64,000 nucleotides of DNA from the NCBI RefSeq assembly GCF_013314975.1, contig NZ_JABTYH010000006.1, positions 1-64,000 on the forward strand, given 5' to 3'. The notes under the pieces are model-generated. The model was given only the letters and a program-made list of their open reading frames with translations. It made no database searches and was not told the DNA's origin. A program made the position numbers and the translations under genes. Positions 1 to 7,575 of the stretch are shown piece by piece. Each line of letters opens with the position of its first letter. Within the stretch, counting starts at the first letter, position 1. This DNA comes from Pseudarthrobacter oxydans (GTDB lineage Bacteria > Actinomycetota > Actinomycetes > Actinomycetales > Micrococcaceae).

Positions 1-598
1 CGTCAAGGCCTGAGGCCTTGAAATCAACGGGGAGGGAGCCGAACGCCTGGACCGCGTCCGAGTGGACGGGGACGCCGGCGGCGTGCGCCAGCTCCACGAT
101 CCTGGTGATGGGCTGGATGGTGCCCACCTCGTTGTTGGCCCACATCACGGTGACAAGGGCGATGGTGGCCGGGTCACGGGAAAGTTCGGCGTCAAGGACG
201 GCAAGGTCCACCACCCCGTCGCTGTCCACCGGCAGCCAGGCCACCTCGGCGCCTTCGTGCCGTTCCAGCCACTCCACTGTGTCCAGGACCGCGTGGTGTT
301 CGACGGCGGAGCAAAGAATGCGGCGCCGCGCTGGCGCGTCAGCCACGCGGGACCAGTACAGCCCCTTCACGGCCAGGTTGTCAGCCTCCGTACCGCCCGA
401 CGTGAAAATGACTTCCGACGGGTGCCCTCCCGCGGCGGCAGCAACAGCTTCACGGGCGTCCTCCACGGCACGGCGGGCCCGCCGGCCGGAACCGTGCAGC
501 GAGGACGGGTTTCCGGTGCGGGCCAGTTCACGGGTCAGCGCTGCCAGCGCTTCCGGCGCAAGGGGGGTGGTTGCTGCATGATCGAGGTAGACGGGCAC
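1..598 (-). CDS. Cysteine desulfurase (NifS/IscS family), N-terminal part
   Basis: PLP-dependent enzyme that takes sulfur from L-cysteine for Fe-S clusters and tRNA thiolation. The 199 N-terminal residues are in the window; the gene runs off the left edge. The protein opens with [11 protein letters not shown], the typical NifS start, followed by [13 protein letters not shown], the [11 protein letters not shown] cofactor-binding loop, AVEHHAVL and HSDAVQAFG. The catalytic Cys and the PLP Lys lie outside. The GTG start at 598 has no Shine-Dalgarno but follows a TAGAAT box (610-605, minus strand) by 6 nt, which suggests a leaderless mRNA. In related genomes mnmA often lies just downstream; that cannot be seen here. 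Confidence 0.93.
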   Translation of the reverse strand, partial: MPVYLDHAATTPLAPEALAALTRELARTGNPSSLHGSGRRARRAVEDAREAVAAAAGGHPSEVIFTSGGTEADNLAVKGLYWSRVADAPARRRILCSAVEHHAVLDTVEWLERHEGAEVAWLPVDSDGVVDLAVLDAELSRDPATIALVTVMWANNEVGTIQPITRIVELAHAAGVPVHSDAVQAFGSLPVDFKASGLD

Positions 599-645
599 CG
601 CACAATTCTACCGGCCCGCCCTGCCGGGCGTCCCGCCGTCCGGTG

Positions 646-1338
646 CTAGGCGGACGGCGGGACCACCGGCAGGAAACGGGCGACGTCGGCCCTCGCCCCT
701 GCGAGCGCGGCAGCATCCGGGCACGAGAGGGAGATGTAGACGGAGGACCCGGCCGTGCCGAACAGCCTGGCCAGCACCGCAGTTGCCCTTCCAGCCGGCT
801 GGGCTGCCTGCTCCAGGGCCAGGACCTCGACGGTCCTGGCCGGCCCTTCAGGGCCCGCGCCCCACTGCAGCGTCTCCGTCTTCAGGTAGCCGGGCAAGAT
901 GGACGGGTCCAGGTACTCAAAAAGCGCAACGGTGGATTCCCTGTCGTCACCCCGGACCAGGGCAGCCTGGTTGGTGCTCACCCTGGCTGCCACCAGGCAG
1001 CCGTTTTCCTTCGCGTACCGGGCTTCGGCGGCCACGCTGCCGGCGGGCTTCCATCCCGGCGCGTCCTTCAGTCCGTCCCCGATGCCTACGGGCATGCCCG
1101 GGGCCAGGCTGCCGCCGGCGGCAAAGGGAAGGTCCTGCGCGGCCACAGCGGCGGCATCGTGCCCGGGTGTGATGGTTGGGGTGGCCAGCGCCGCCGGCGT
1201 GCTGGCGACAGGTTGGGGAGCTGCAGGGTCCCGCACGTCCACGCTGCAGCCGCCAACCAGCAAAGCTCCCATTGCGGCTGCCAACACCGGCACCACCCGC
1301 CGCCTGGCCCTGCCGGCCATTCCCGCCGTCGTCGGCAT
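646..1338 (-). CDS. Predicted lipoprotein of unknown function
   Basis: About 230 residues. An arginine-containing N-terminus and a hydrophobic stretch end in the lipobox LLVGGC, so this should be a lipid-anchored exported protein. The rest is Ala/Pro-rich with no domain I recognise; it contains a segment with SLSCPDAAALAGARADVARF near the C-terminus. The ATG at 1338 is preferred over 1344 because AGGA lies 6 nt before it. It sits convergently to nothing and ends 47 nt before the desulfurase start on the same strand, but the desulfurase appears to have its own promoter. Function unknown. Confidence 0.75.
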   Translation of the reverse strand: MPTTAGMAGRARRRVVPVLAAAMGALLVGGCSVDVRDPAAPQPVASTPAALATPTITPGHDAAAVAAQDLPFAAGGSLAPGMPVGIGDGLKDAPGWKPAGSVAAEARYAKENGCLVAARVSTNQAALVRGDDRESTVALFEYLDPSILPGYLKTETLQWGAGPEGPARTVEVLALEQAAQPAGRATAVLARLFGTAGSSVYISLSCPDAAALAGARADVARFLPVVPPSA

Positions 1339-1543
1339 TTCCATTCCTGCCCCAATACGTTGAGCCGCAGCCGGGACGGCCGCGCATGCACGAGTCTAAA
1401 GGCACTTGCCTGCGGCGCCCGCACCCGGTCTCGGCCACCGGGGAACCCTGGGGTGCCGGAGCGTCGTTGTTCAGGACAGGCCGTTAAACTGTGCGGACCG
1501 GGCTACCTGCGAAGACTGGCCATATCAAGAGAAGGATGAGGGC

Positions 1544-2494
1544 TTGACCGAGAGCAGCAGCTCCTATTACCAGGTACTTCGCGTGGCGGTAACGGCCACG
1601 GAGAAGGAGATCAAGGTGGCCTACCGCCGGGCCGCCCGGACGGCCCATCCAGATCACGGCGGTGATGCCGCCGCGTTCCGGCAGGTGACGCGCGCCTACG
1701 AAACCCTTATCGACCCCATCCGCCGGAAGGCATACGACCGCTCCTATGCCGCCGGGACGCTGCGCAACGAGGACTCTGACACGGAGGCCCATTTCGACGC
1801 GCCGCCGGCGGGCAGCCGCGCGTCGGCCACAGTGCACCGGCAAGGCAACATCCGCAACACCGCCGGCGATCCCCCTGTGTACGTCCCGCCGTATGAGGAT
1901 GCCCCTGCCGGCGAGGTTCCGCTGGTTCCCCTGGCAGTCGCCAGCCGGCAGGTGCACGGCATGCCTCGCAAACGCGGCATTTTCGGGGCCGAGGCACGCA
2001 TCCAGCGGGAGATGCGCACGGTCCAGCTCCTGACCCGCCAGGTCCTGCCGGCCATCCCGGCCGCACGCCTGATCAACGGCCTCCAGTCCCCTGCCGACAA
2101 CAGCCACATCGACCACGCCGTCCTGTCCGGTTACCGGCTGGCGCTGATCGGCTCCATGCTCCTGCCCAAGGGCGCCTATGCCTGGGACGGGCGCACACTG
2201 AACCACGGGGGCCGCGCCATTGCTCCGCCGCAGCTCGCGCACGTTGTCAGGGCCATGCAGGACATCTTCCCGGAACTGAACGTCACGGGATGGACCGTGG
2301 TGCTCAACCCCGGCGGCAACCTCCACGAGCCGGTGATAGACAACCACCGCCGTACAGCAGGGGCCCTCGAGGCAGTGCAGGTTGTCAACGCGGCAGGGAT
2401 GGTGCGCGGCCTGAAGGAATTCCTTGCTGCCGGGCCCGCGCCCAACACGGTGAACGTTCCGGTGCTGGCCAGGCTGCTGCGCGGCATGCACTGA
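1544..2494 (+). CDS. J-domain protein with a C-terminal region resembling a degenerate NERD nuclease fold
   Basis: 316 residues. The N-terminal ~70 residues are a J domain with the HPD tripeptide at 35-37, so the protein probably recruits an Hsp70 (DnaK) partner. There is no Gly/Phe region and no zinc-finger domain, so this is not classical DnaJ. After a Pro-rich linker, residues ~145-315 contain HIDHAVLSGYRLALIGSML (about 188-206), which is reminiscent of the NERD/PD-(D/E)XK pattern, but the expected acidic-x-Lys pair is IGSM here. The TTG start at 1544 is chosen because GAAGGA lies about 7 nt upstream; the frame stays open further 5' without support. Function of the fused region is inference. 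Confidence 0.75.
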   Translation: MTESSSSYYQVLRVAVTATEKEIKVAYRRAARTAHPDHGGDAAAFRQVTRAYETLIDPIRRKAYDRSYAAGTLRNEDSDTEAHFDAPPAGSRASATVHRQGNIRNTAGDPPVYVPPYEDAPAGEVPLVPLAVASRQVHGMPRKRGIFGAEARIQREMRTVQLLTRQVLPAIPAARLINGLQSPADNSHIDHAVLSGYRLALIGSMLLPKGAYAWDGRTLNHGGRAIAPPQLAHVVRAMQDIFPELNVTGWTVVLNPGGNLHEPVIDNHRRTAGALEAVQVVNAAGMVRGLKEFLAAGPAPNTVNVPVLARLLRGMH

Positions 2495-2516
2495 CAACGG
2501 TGGCTAGGATGGAACG

Positions 2517-2984
2517 GTGTTCCGCATCCTTTTCCATGCCCCCGAAATCCCCGGCAATACCGGCAACGCCATCCGGCTCGCAGCCATCACCGGCGCCGAA
2601 CTGCACCTCGTGGAACCGCTGGGTTTCGACTTCTCGGATGCGAAGCTCCGCCGTGCCGGCCTGGATTACCACGACCTGGCCGTCGTCACCGTGCACCCCA
2701 GCATCGAGGATGCCTGGAAGCACCTGCAACCGGAGCGGGTCTATGCCTTCACGTCTGACGGAACCGCCAGCTACACCGATATCTCCTACCAGCCGGGCGA
2801 CGTCCTGATGTTCGGCCGCGAATCTGTGGGGCTGCCGCCGGAACTGAAGGCCGATCCGCATGTGACGGCCACGGTGCGGCTGCCCATGCTGCCGGCCCTG
2901 CGTTCCCTGAACCTGGCCAACGCCGCGTCCATCGCCGTCTATGAAGCCTGGCGCCAGCAGGGATTTGCCGGCGCCAAAATCTGA
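2517..2984 (+). CDS. trmL: tRNA (cytidine(34)-2'-O)-methyltransferase TrmL
   Basis: 155 residues, the usual length of this compact SPOUT (trefoil knot) methyltransferase. It methylates the ribose of the wobble nucleotide in certain tRNAs using SAM. Family motifs in order: HAPEIPGNTGNAIRLAA near the N-terminus, EPLGF, the knot segment DVLMFGRESVGLP, and the C-terminal RSLNLANAASIAVYEAWRQ. The GTG at 2517 follows TAGGAT (2505-2510) by 6 nt and lacks a Shine-Dalgarno, consistent with a leaderless transcript starting at the codon. The gene starts 22 nt after the J-domain gene but seems to have its own promoter. Confidence 0.95.
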   Translation: MFRILFHAPEIPGNTGNAIRLAAITGAELHLVEPLGFDFSDAKLRRAGLDYHDLAVVTVHPSIEDAWKHLQPERVYAFTSDGTASYTDISYQPGDVLMFGRESVGLPPELKADPHVTATVRLPMLPALRSLNLANAASIAVYEAWRQQGFAGAKI

Positions 2985-3179
2985 CGCTGCACAGGCCTGC
3001 AACTTCTTTGCGCATCCGGCCAATCCATCCGCGCGGCTGTTCCGAATCACTCCTGACAACATTCCCAGGCGTTCGAGGAGCTGCAGGTGACATTGCTGGA
3101 GTCAGGTTCCAGGACCTCCCGCAGCAGCCACGGCGCTACTGCTGAGGATTCGCGGTCCGGAGACTTATGCTTGGTAGTG

Positions 3180-3788
3180 ATGGAAACCCCCAACGCGCCA
3201 CATTCCGAGGCCCAGGCCGCGGTGACAGACCCTCCGGCCGACCTCAGCCAACGGCTTTCAGTCCTGTTGGACCGCATAGGCCGGGGTGACCAGGCGGCCT
3301 TTGCCGAGTTCTACCAGCTGACGTCACGCCGCGTTTTCGGGATGGCCCGCAGGGTCCTGATCGATCCCGAACTTAGCGAGGACACCACACAGGAGGTCTT
3401 CCTCCAGGTGTGGCAGAACGCATCGAAGTTCGACCCCAAGGCAGGGAGTCCGCTCTCCTGGCTGATGACCATTTCGCACCGGCGGGCCGTGGACAGGGTC
3501 CGTTCCTCGCAGTCCTCCACGGACCGCGAGGCCAAGTACGGCGCCAGCACCCAGAACATCGACCACGACTCCGTGGCCGACCAGGTGGGAAGCAGGCTGG
3601 AGGCAGAGGCCGTGGTGCGGTGCCTGGAAACACTGACCGAAACGCAACAGGAGTCTGTGCGCCTGGCGTACTACGGCGGGCTTACCTACCGTGAGGTTGC
3701 CGAACGCCTGAACGCCGCAGTGCCCACCATAAAATCCCGAATCCGCGATGGATTGATCCGACTGAAGACCTGTCTGGGGGTGAGTTGA
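3180..3788 (+). CDS. sigK: ECF RNA polymerase sigma factor SigK
   Basis: 202 residues. Region 2 is recognisable from DQAAFAEFYQLTSRRVFG through EDTTQEVFLQVWQ and WLMTISHRRAVDRVR; region 4 has the helix-turn-helix segment LTYREVAERLNAAVPTIKSR. Overall resemblance is to SigK, and the next gene encodes an RskA-like anti-sigma factor, as in other actinobacteria. Stop and next start are separated by one base, so the two are co-translated. The start is uncertain: ATG 3180 has no close ribosome site, while TTG 3171 lies about 7 nt from GGAGA at 3159. The target regulon is not visible in the window. Confidence 0.93.
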   Translation: METPNAPHSEAQAAVTDPPADLSQRLSVLLDRIGRGDQAAFAEFYQLTSRRVFGMARRVLIDPELSEDTTQEVFLQVWQNASKFDPKAGSPLSWLMTISHRRAVDRVRSSQSSTDREAKYGASTQNIDHDSVADQVGSRLEAEAVVRCLETLTETQQESVRLAYYGGLTYREVAERLNAAVPTIKSRIRDGLIRLKTCLGVS

Positions 3789-3789
3789 G

Positions 3790-4692
3790 ATGACTGAAAC
3801 CAACAGCGGCCGCAACGGCCGTTCCGGTTCCTTTGGCGACACCGTTGCCATGGACCTCGCTTCCGGCCGCGCCGTGGACCTGGCCGAACTCTATGCACTG
3901 GATGCAGTAACTGAAGAGGAACGCCGGGCGATCGAACAGTACATGTCGGCCGCGCCTGCAGCGGAACGGACCGAGTTCTTCGACCGGGTGCGCCAGGCAA
4001 GGGAAACCCTCGTAAGGACCTTCCGTGTCGAGGAGCAGCCTCCCGCTGACCTTTTCGACCGTATCGTTGCCCAACTCCCTGCCCAGGGCGGGCCGGACGC
4101 AAATACCCCGGCTCCACCTGCACCCGGACAAAGTGCAGCAGGACAGTTCGCACCGGGACAGCCCGTAGCGTCGCAGCCGGCCAGTGTGCAGCCCGGCGGC
4201 GGAGACGAACTCGCCCGGGCCCGGCAGCGCCGCGAGGAACGGCGCAGGCCTGGCAGCACCCGCCGCTGGCTCGCCGGAGTCGCGGCTGCCGCCGCCATAG
4301 CTTTGGGCGGCGTCGGCGTCGGGTCCTACCTGGCAGACCAGAACGATCCCCTCAACCAGGTGGTCCGCGCCGGTGACCTGCGGGAAGCATCGGTGGACGT
4401 GGCCGGTGGCGGCACAGCGACCCTCCTGATTTCCTCATCGGAGGACGCCGCCGTCGTCAAGATGAACGGCGTTCCCGCCCCGCCGGCGGGGAAGGTCTAC
4501 CAGATGTGGCTGATCCCCAAGGATGGCTCCGCGCCGGTGTCCCAAGGCCTGATGGATGAGGAAGCCCTCTCCAAGCCCGCCGTGGTGGAGGGGATCTCCT
4601 CTGCCGCAGCGCTCGGGATCACTGTTGAGCCGGCAGGCGGATCCCAGTCCCCCACCCTGCCCACCGTTGCCGCTGCCCCGCTGGGGGCATAA
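3790..4692 (+). CDS. rskA: Anti-sigma-K factor RskA
   Basis: 300 residues. The cytoplasmic N-terminal domain (about 1-95) carries the anti-sigma signature LAELYALDAVTEEERRAIE and FRVEEQPPADLFDRIVAQL. A Pro/Gln/Gly-rich linker follows, then a single membrane segment at roughly residues 158-180 (WLAGVAAAAAIALGGVGVG) and an extracytoplasmic RskA domain with KVYQMWLIPKDG. Signal-driven proteolysis of such proteins releases the sigma factor; that is family knowledge. It lies one base after sigK and is followed by a strong hairpin terminator. Confidence 0.93.
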   Translation: MTETNSGRNGRSGSFGDTVAMDLASGRAVDLAELYALDAVTEEERRAIEQYMSAAPAAERTEFFDRVRQARETLVRTFRVEEQPPADLFDRIVAQLPAQGGPDANTPAPPAPGQSAAGQFAPGQPVASQPASVQPGGGDELARARQRREERRRPGSTRRWLAGVAAAAAIALGGVGVGSYLADQNDPLNQVVRAGDLREASVDVAGGGTATLLISSSEDAAVVKMNGVPAPPAGKVYQMWLIPKDGSAPVSQGLMDEEALSKPAVVEGISSAAALGITVEPAGGSQSPTLPTVAAAPLGA

Positions 4693-4715
4693 GGCACAAG
4701 CCCGGGAAGACGCAC

Positions 4716-4760
4716 AAAGCGCCCCGTTCCATTCCGTCAAGGGAAGGAACGGGGCGCTTT
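4716..4760. terminator. Bidirectional hairpin terminator between rskA and the PIG-L gene
   Basis: A perfect 15-bp inverted repeat with arms 4716-4730 and 4746-4760 (AAAGCGCCCCGTTCC and its complement) and a 15-nt loop. It lies between the convergent ends of rskA and the PIG-L deacetylase gene and has an A-run before and a T-run after, so it can serve both strands. Confidence 0.85.
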
Positions 4761-4773
4761 CGCTGTTGTGTCC

Positions 4774-5553
4774 TCAAAAGCCGGCTATGGTCCCGGGTCC
4801 GTTGACAGCCACCACGTGGAAGGCCTCAGCGCTCCTTCCGTCCGCAAGGCCCGCCCGGCCGGCGTTGTCCCGCATGCCCCGCCGGACGGTTGCCTCCATG
4901 GCGTCCACGTCGGGGTGCTGGCTGACATGGACATGGATCGCCCCGAGCTTGGACTCCACGTGCTCCGTGACATCCACGAAGTGGTTTTCCCGCTCCTCGG
5001 GCCCGGCGTAGAGCCACAGCCAGGGAAGCTTGTAGGCCTCCAGTCCGGCCTCGGCAAGTTCCGGGTAGGCGAACGGGTTTTCCACGGCAGGGTACACGGC
5101 ACGCGTTACGGCCTCCCCCACCGCGAGGTGGTCCGGGTGGCTCTTCTGGATGCGCTTCCAGTTCCGTTCCGGGTGCATGGACAGCACGACGTCGGGACGG
5201 ATTTCCCGGATCAGCCGCACCACGCCCTTCATCACCTCGTGCGACGGTTCAAGGTACCCGTCCCGCTGGTGGAGGTAGTGGATGTCGGTAACCCCCACCA
5301 GTTCGGCGGCCCGGCGCTGTTCAGCGTCGCGAAGGGCGATGATGTCGGCCCGGTGCGCGGGGTCAAAGCCACCTGCGTCACCGTCGGTCATGATGCAGTA
5401 GCTGACCTTAACGCCCGCGGCCGTCCAGGCAGCGATGGTGCCGGCAGCACCGAAATCGATGTCGTCGGGGTGCGCCGCAAAACAGAGCACCCGCCCAACC
5501 CGGTGTTCGTCCGGGTTGAACGGGCTCTGTGCCTGCTGGGGAAAAGCAGTCAA
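4774..5553 (-). CDS. PIG-L family deacetylase (GlcNAc-PI/MshB/BshB-like)
   Basis: 259 residues. Zinc-dependent N-acetylglucosamine deacetylase fold. The metal-binding start [16 protein letters not shown] (AHPDD) is near residue 20, and the third-ligand segment [11 protein letters not shown] is clear. In actinobacteria this family includes MshB and Mca of mycothiol metabolism, but also many enzymes of unknown substrate, and this one is not assigned further. The TTG start at 5553 lies 4 nt after the etfA stop with AAAAGG upstream; the longer open frame overlaps etfA and has no conserved residues. It is the last gene of an etfB-etfA-PIG-L operon. Confidence 0.85.
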   Translation of the reverse strand: MTAFPQQAQSPFNPDEHRVGRVLCFAAHPDDIDFGAAGTIAAWTAAGVKVSYCIMTDGDAGGFDPAHRADIIALRDAEQRRAAELVGVTDIHYLHQRDGYLEPSHEVMKGVVRLIREIRPDVVLSMHPERNWKRIQKSHPDHLAVGEAVTRAVYPAVENPFAYPELAEAGLEAYKLPWLWLYAGPEERENHFVDVTEHVESKLGAIHVHVSQHPDVDAMEATVRRGMRDNAGRAGLADGRSAEAFHVVAVNGPGTIAGF

Positions 5554-5557
5554 AGAA

Positions 5558-6505
5558 TCAGCCTTTTCGTTTCTTGATCTCTGCAGTGGCCTGCGGGAGG
5601 ACGTCGAACAGGTCCCCGACGATGCCGAAGTCCGCGATCTCGAACACCGGGGATTCGGCATCCTTGTTCACGGCAACGATGACCTTTGCGGTCTGCATGC
5701 CGGCCTTCTGCTGGATGGCGCCGGAGATGCCCGCCGAGATGTACAGCTGCGGGGACACGGTCTTTCCGGTCTGCCCCACCTGCGCGTCGTGGCTGATCCA
5801 GCCGGCGTCGGTGGCCGCACGGGAGGCGCCCACCGCCGCTCCAAGGGCATCGGCCAGTTCCTCCACCGGCCCGAAGTCCCCGTCCAGGCCGCGTCCGCCG
5901 GCTACGACGATCCGTGCGTCCGTGAGGTCCGGGCGGCCGCTGGCAACCTTCTGTTCCCGGGCGGTGATCCGGGCCGCGGCGCTGACGGCGGGAACCTCAA
6001 CGGTGACCGTCTCCAGCGCGGCCGGAGCAGCAGCGGGTTCGGGGACTACGTTGTTCGCCTTCACGGTCAGGACGCTCACTGCAGTTCCGGCCTTGCAGGC
6101 GGTGTTGTAGGAGCCGGCCAGGACCGACTTGTGCGCGGTGCCGTCCGCGTCCACTGCCACGACGTCCGTGATGACGCCCGCATTGAGGCGGATTCCTGCC
6201 CGTGCAGCAATTTCCTTGCCCTCCGGCGAGTTGTCGAGCAGGACGATATCGGCCCCGGCCTGCCCGGCGGCAGCGGCCAGGTAGGCCGCTTTGGGTGCCA
6301 CCAGGAAATCATCAAGGTCCTCGGCCGAGGGAAGCAGCACCGTGCCGACGCCGTACTCCGCAAAGGCGGCCGCAACGTCGTCGTGCAGCTTTCCGTTGAG
6401 GGCAACCGCGGTTTCCCCGAGCGCGCGGCCCAGGGTGAGCAGCTCGAGGCTGCTCTTTTTGAGCGACGTGCCGGGGTTGTCAATGTATACAAGTACTTTT
6501 GCCAT
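5558..6505 (-). CDS. etfA: Electron transfer flavoprotein alpha subunit
   Basis: 315 residues. Forms the FAD-carrying heterodimer that takes electrons from acyl-CoA and other flavin dehydrogenases to the membrane quinone pool. The N-terminal half is the adenine-nucleotide-hydrolase-like domain; the C-terminal FAD domain contains [59 protein letters not shown] and [19 protein letters not shown], all diagnostic. It starts 14 nt after etfB and is followed at 4 nt by the PIG-L gene. Confidence 0.97.
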   Translation of the reverse strand: MAKVLVYIDNPGTSLKKSSLELLTLGRALGETAVALNGKLHDDVAAAFAEYGVGTVLLPSAEDLDDFLVAPKAAYLAAAAGQAGADIVLLDNSPEGKEIAARAGIRLNAGVITDVVAVDADGTAHKSVLAGSYNTACKAGTAVSVLTVKANNVVPEPAAAPAALETVTVEVPAVSAAARITAREQKVASGRPDLTDARIVVAGGRGLDGDFGPVEELADALGAAVGASRAATDAGWISHDAQVGQTGKTVSPQLYISAGISGAIQQKAGMQTAKVIVAVNKDAESPVFEIADFGIVGDLFDVLPQATAEIKKRKG

Positions 6506-6519
6506 GTCTGTGGTCCCTC

Positions 6520-7320
6520 TTAGAGCAGCTTCTGGGCGGCCAGGAAGTCAACGAGCTTGATGCCGGCGTCGCCTTCGTCGGTGATGATGGTGCCGGCAGT
6601 GCGGGGCGGACGTTCCTCGGCGCTGAGCACGCTGGTCCAGGACCCTGCATGCCCAACCTGCGCCGGGTCCACCCCGATGTCAGCAAGGGAGAGGGTGGTG
6701 ATGCTCTTGCGCTTGGCAGCGATGATGCCCTTGAAGTTGGGGTAGCGCGGCTCGTTGATCTGGTCCGTCACCGAAACCACTGCCGGCAGCGGGGCCTCCA
6801 CTGTCTCGGAGGACGTGTCGGCGTCCCGGCGTGCGGTGAGCCGGCCGCCGTCGACCTCCAGCGACGAGGCGAAGGTGACCTGTGGCAGGTCCAGGCGCTC
6901 CGCAAGCTGCGCGGGGACCAGCGAGGTTTCCCCGTCGGTTGACGCCATGCCGGTCAGGACCAGGTCCACGGGGGCGTCGCTGCCCAGGTGCCGGATGGCG
7001 GCAGCGAGCGCCAGCGACGTGGCCGCGGCATCCGAACCTGCCAGGGCGTCATCGGTCAGGTGCACACCTTCGGTTGCACCGATCTGCAGCGCCTTCTTGA
7101 TGGCGTTGACGGCACCCGAGGGGCCCATGCTCAGCGCGATGACCTGGTTTCCCGCCTTCGCTCCTCCACGGGCTTCGGCCAGCTGCAGCGCCGCCTCCAG
7201 GGCGTATTCGTCAAGCTCGGACAGGATGCTCTCGTCGCGGTCAGTCGTGTAGCCCTCACCGGTGAGGTGGCGGTCAAACTGGGCGTCCGGTACATGCTTG
7301 ACCAGGACGATGATCTTCAA
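6520..7320 (-). CDS. etfB: Electron transfer flavoprotein beta subunit
   Basis: 266 residues. Partner of EtfA; binds AMP and docks dehydrogenases. Family features: KIIVLVKHVPDAQFDRHL at the N-terminus, DEYALEAALQLAEA, the VIALSMGPSGAVNAIKKAL segment, LVLTGMASTDGETSLVPAQLA and PRYPNFKGIIAAKRK. I chose the TTG at 7320, which gives the canonical MKIIVLVKHV start and has GGAAG 5 nt upstream; a GTG four codons earlier (7332) is also possible. First gene of the etfB-etfA-PIG-L operon. Confidence 0.96.
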   Translation of the reverse strand: MKIIVLVKHVPDAQFDRHLTGEGYTTDRDESILSELDEYALEAALQLAEARGGAKAGNQVIALSMGPSGAVNAIKKALQIGATEGVHLTDDALAGSDAAATSLALAAAIRHLGSDAPVDLVLTGMASTDGETSLVPAQLAERLDLPQVTFASSLEVDGGRLTARRDADTSSETVEAPLPAVVSVTDQINEPRYPNFKGIIAAKRKSITTLSLADIGVDPAQVGHAGSWTSVLSAEERPPRTAGTIITDEGDAGIKLVDFLAAQKLL

Positions 7321-7504
7321 TGTATCTTCCACTGTGTTTACAGCAGCCTTCCATGCTTGTGGACAGCCAGCCGGGTGAGGTCATGGCCGCGGAATGCCCC
7401 GGCATGCGGGTAGCTCCTAGCTAACCATATAGGCGTGCCCCGGCGCCCTCTTCCGTTAACGCCTGTGTCAGCGCTCCCCCGCCGCTGTGCGCGGCGGATG
7501 CATC

Positions 7505-7543
7505 ACGACGGCGGCGCCCGCCAAAGGGGGACGCCGCCGTCGT
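7505..7543 (-). terminator. Hairpin terminator downstream of htrA
   Basis: A 12-bp perfect inverted repeat, arms 7505-7516 (ACGACGGCGGCG) and 7532-7543, with a 15-nt loop. It lies about 33 nt past the htrA stop on the minus strand. There is no clear U-tract. The remainder of 7321-7575 holds only the etfB upstream region and no gene I can see. Confidence 0.6.
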
Positions 7544-7575
7544 AGGTTCAGCCTGGAAGTGTTGCCGGCACCGTG

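Noticed and set aside
5435..6523. Plus-strand open frame opposite etfA
   Set aside because: Shadow of a highly conserved gene; translation has no family similarity that I can see.
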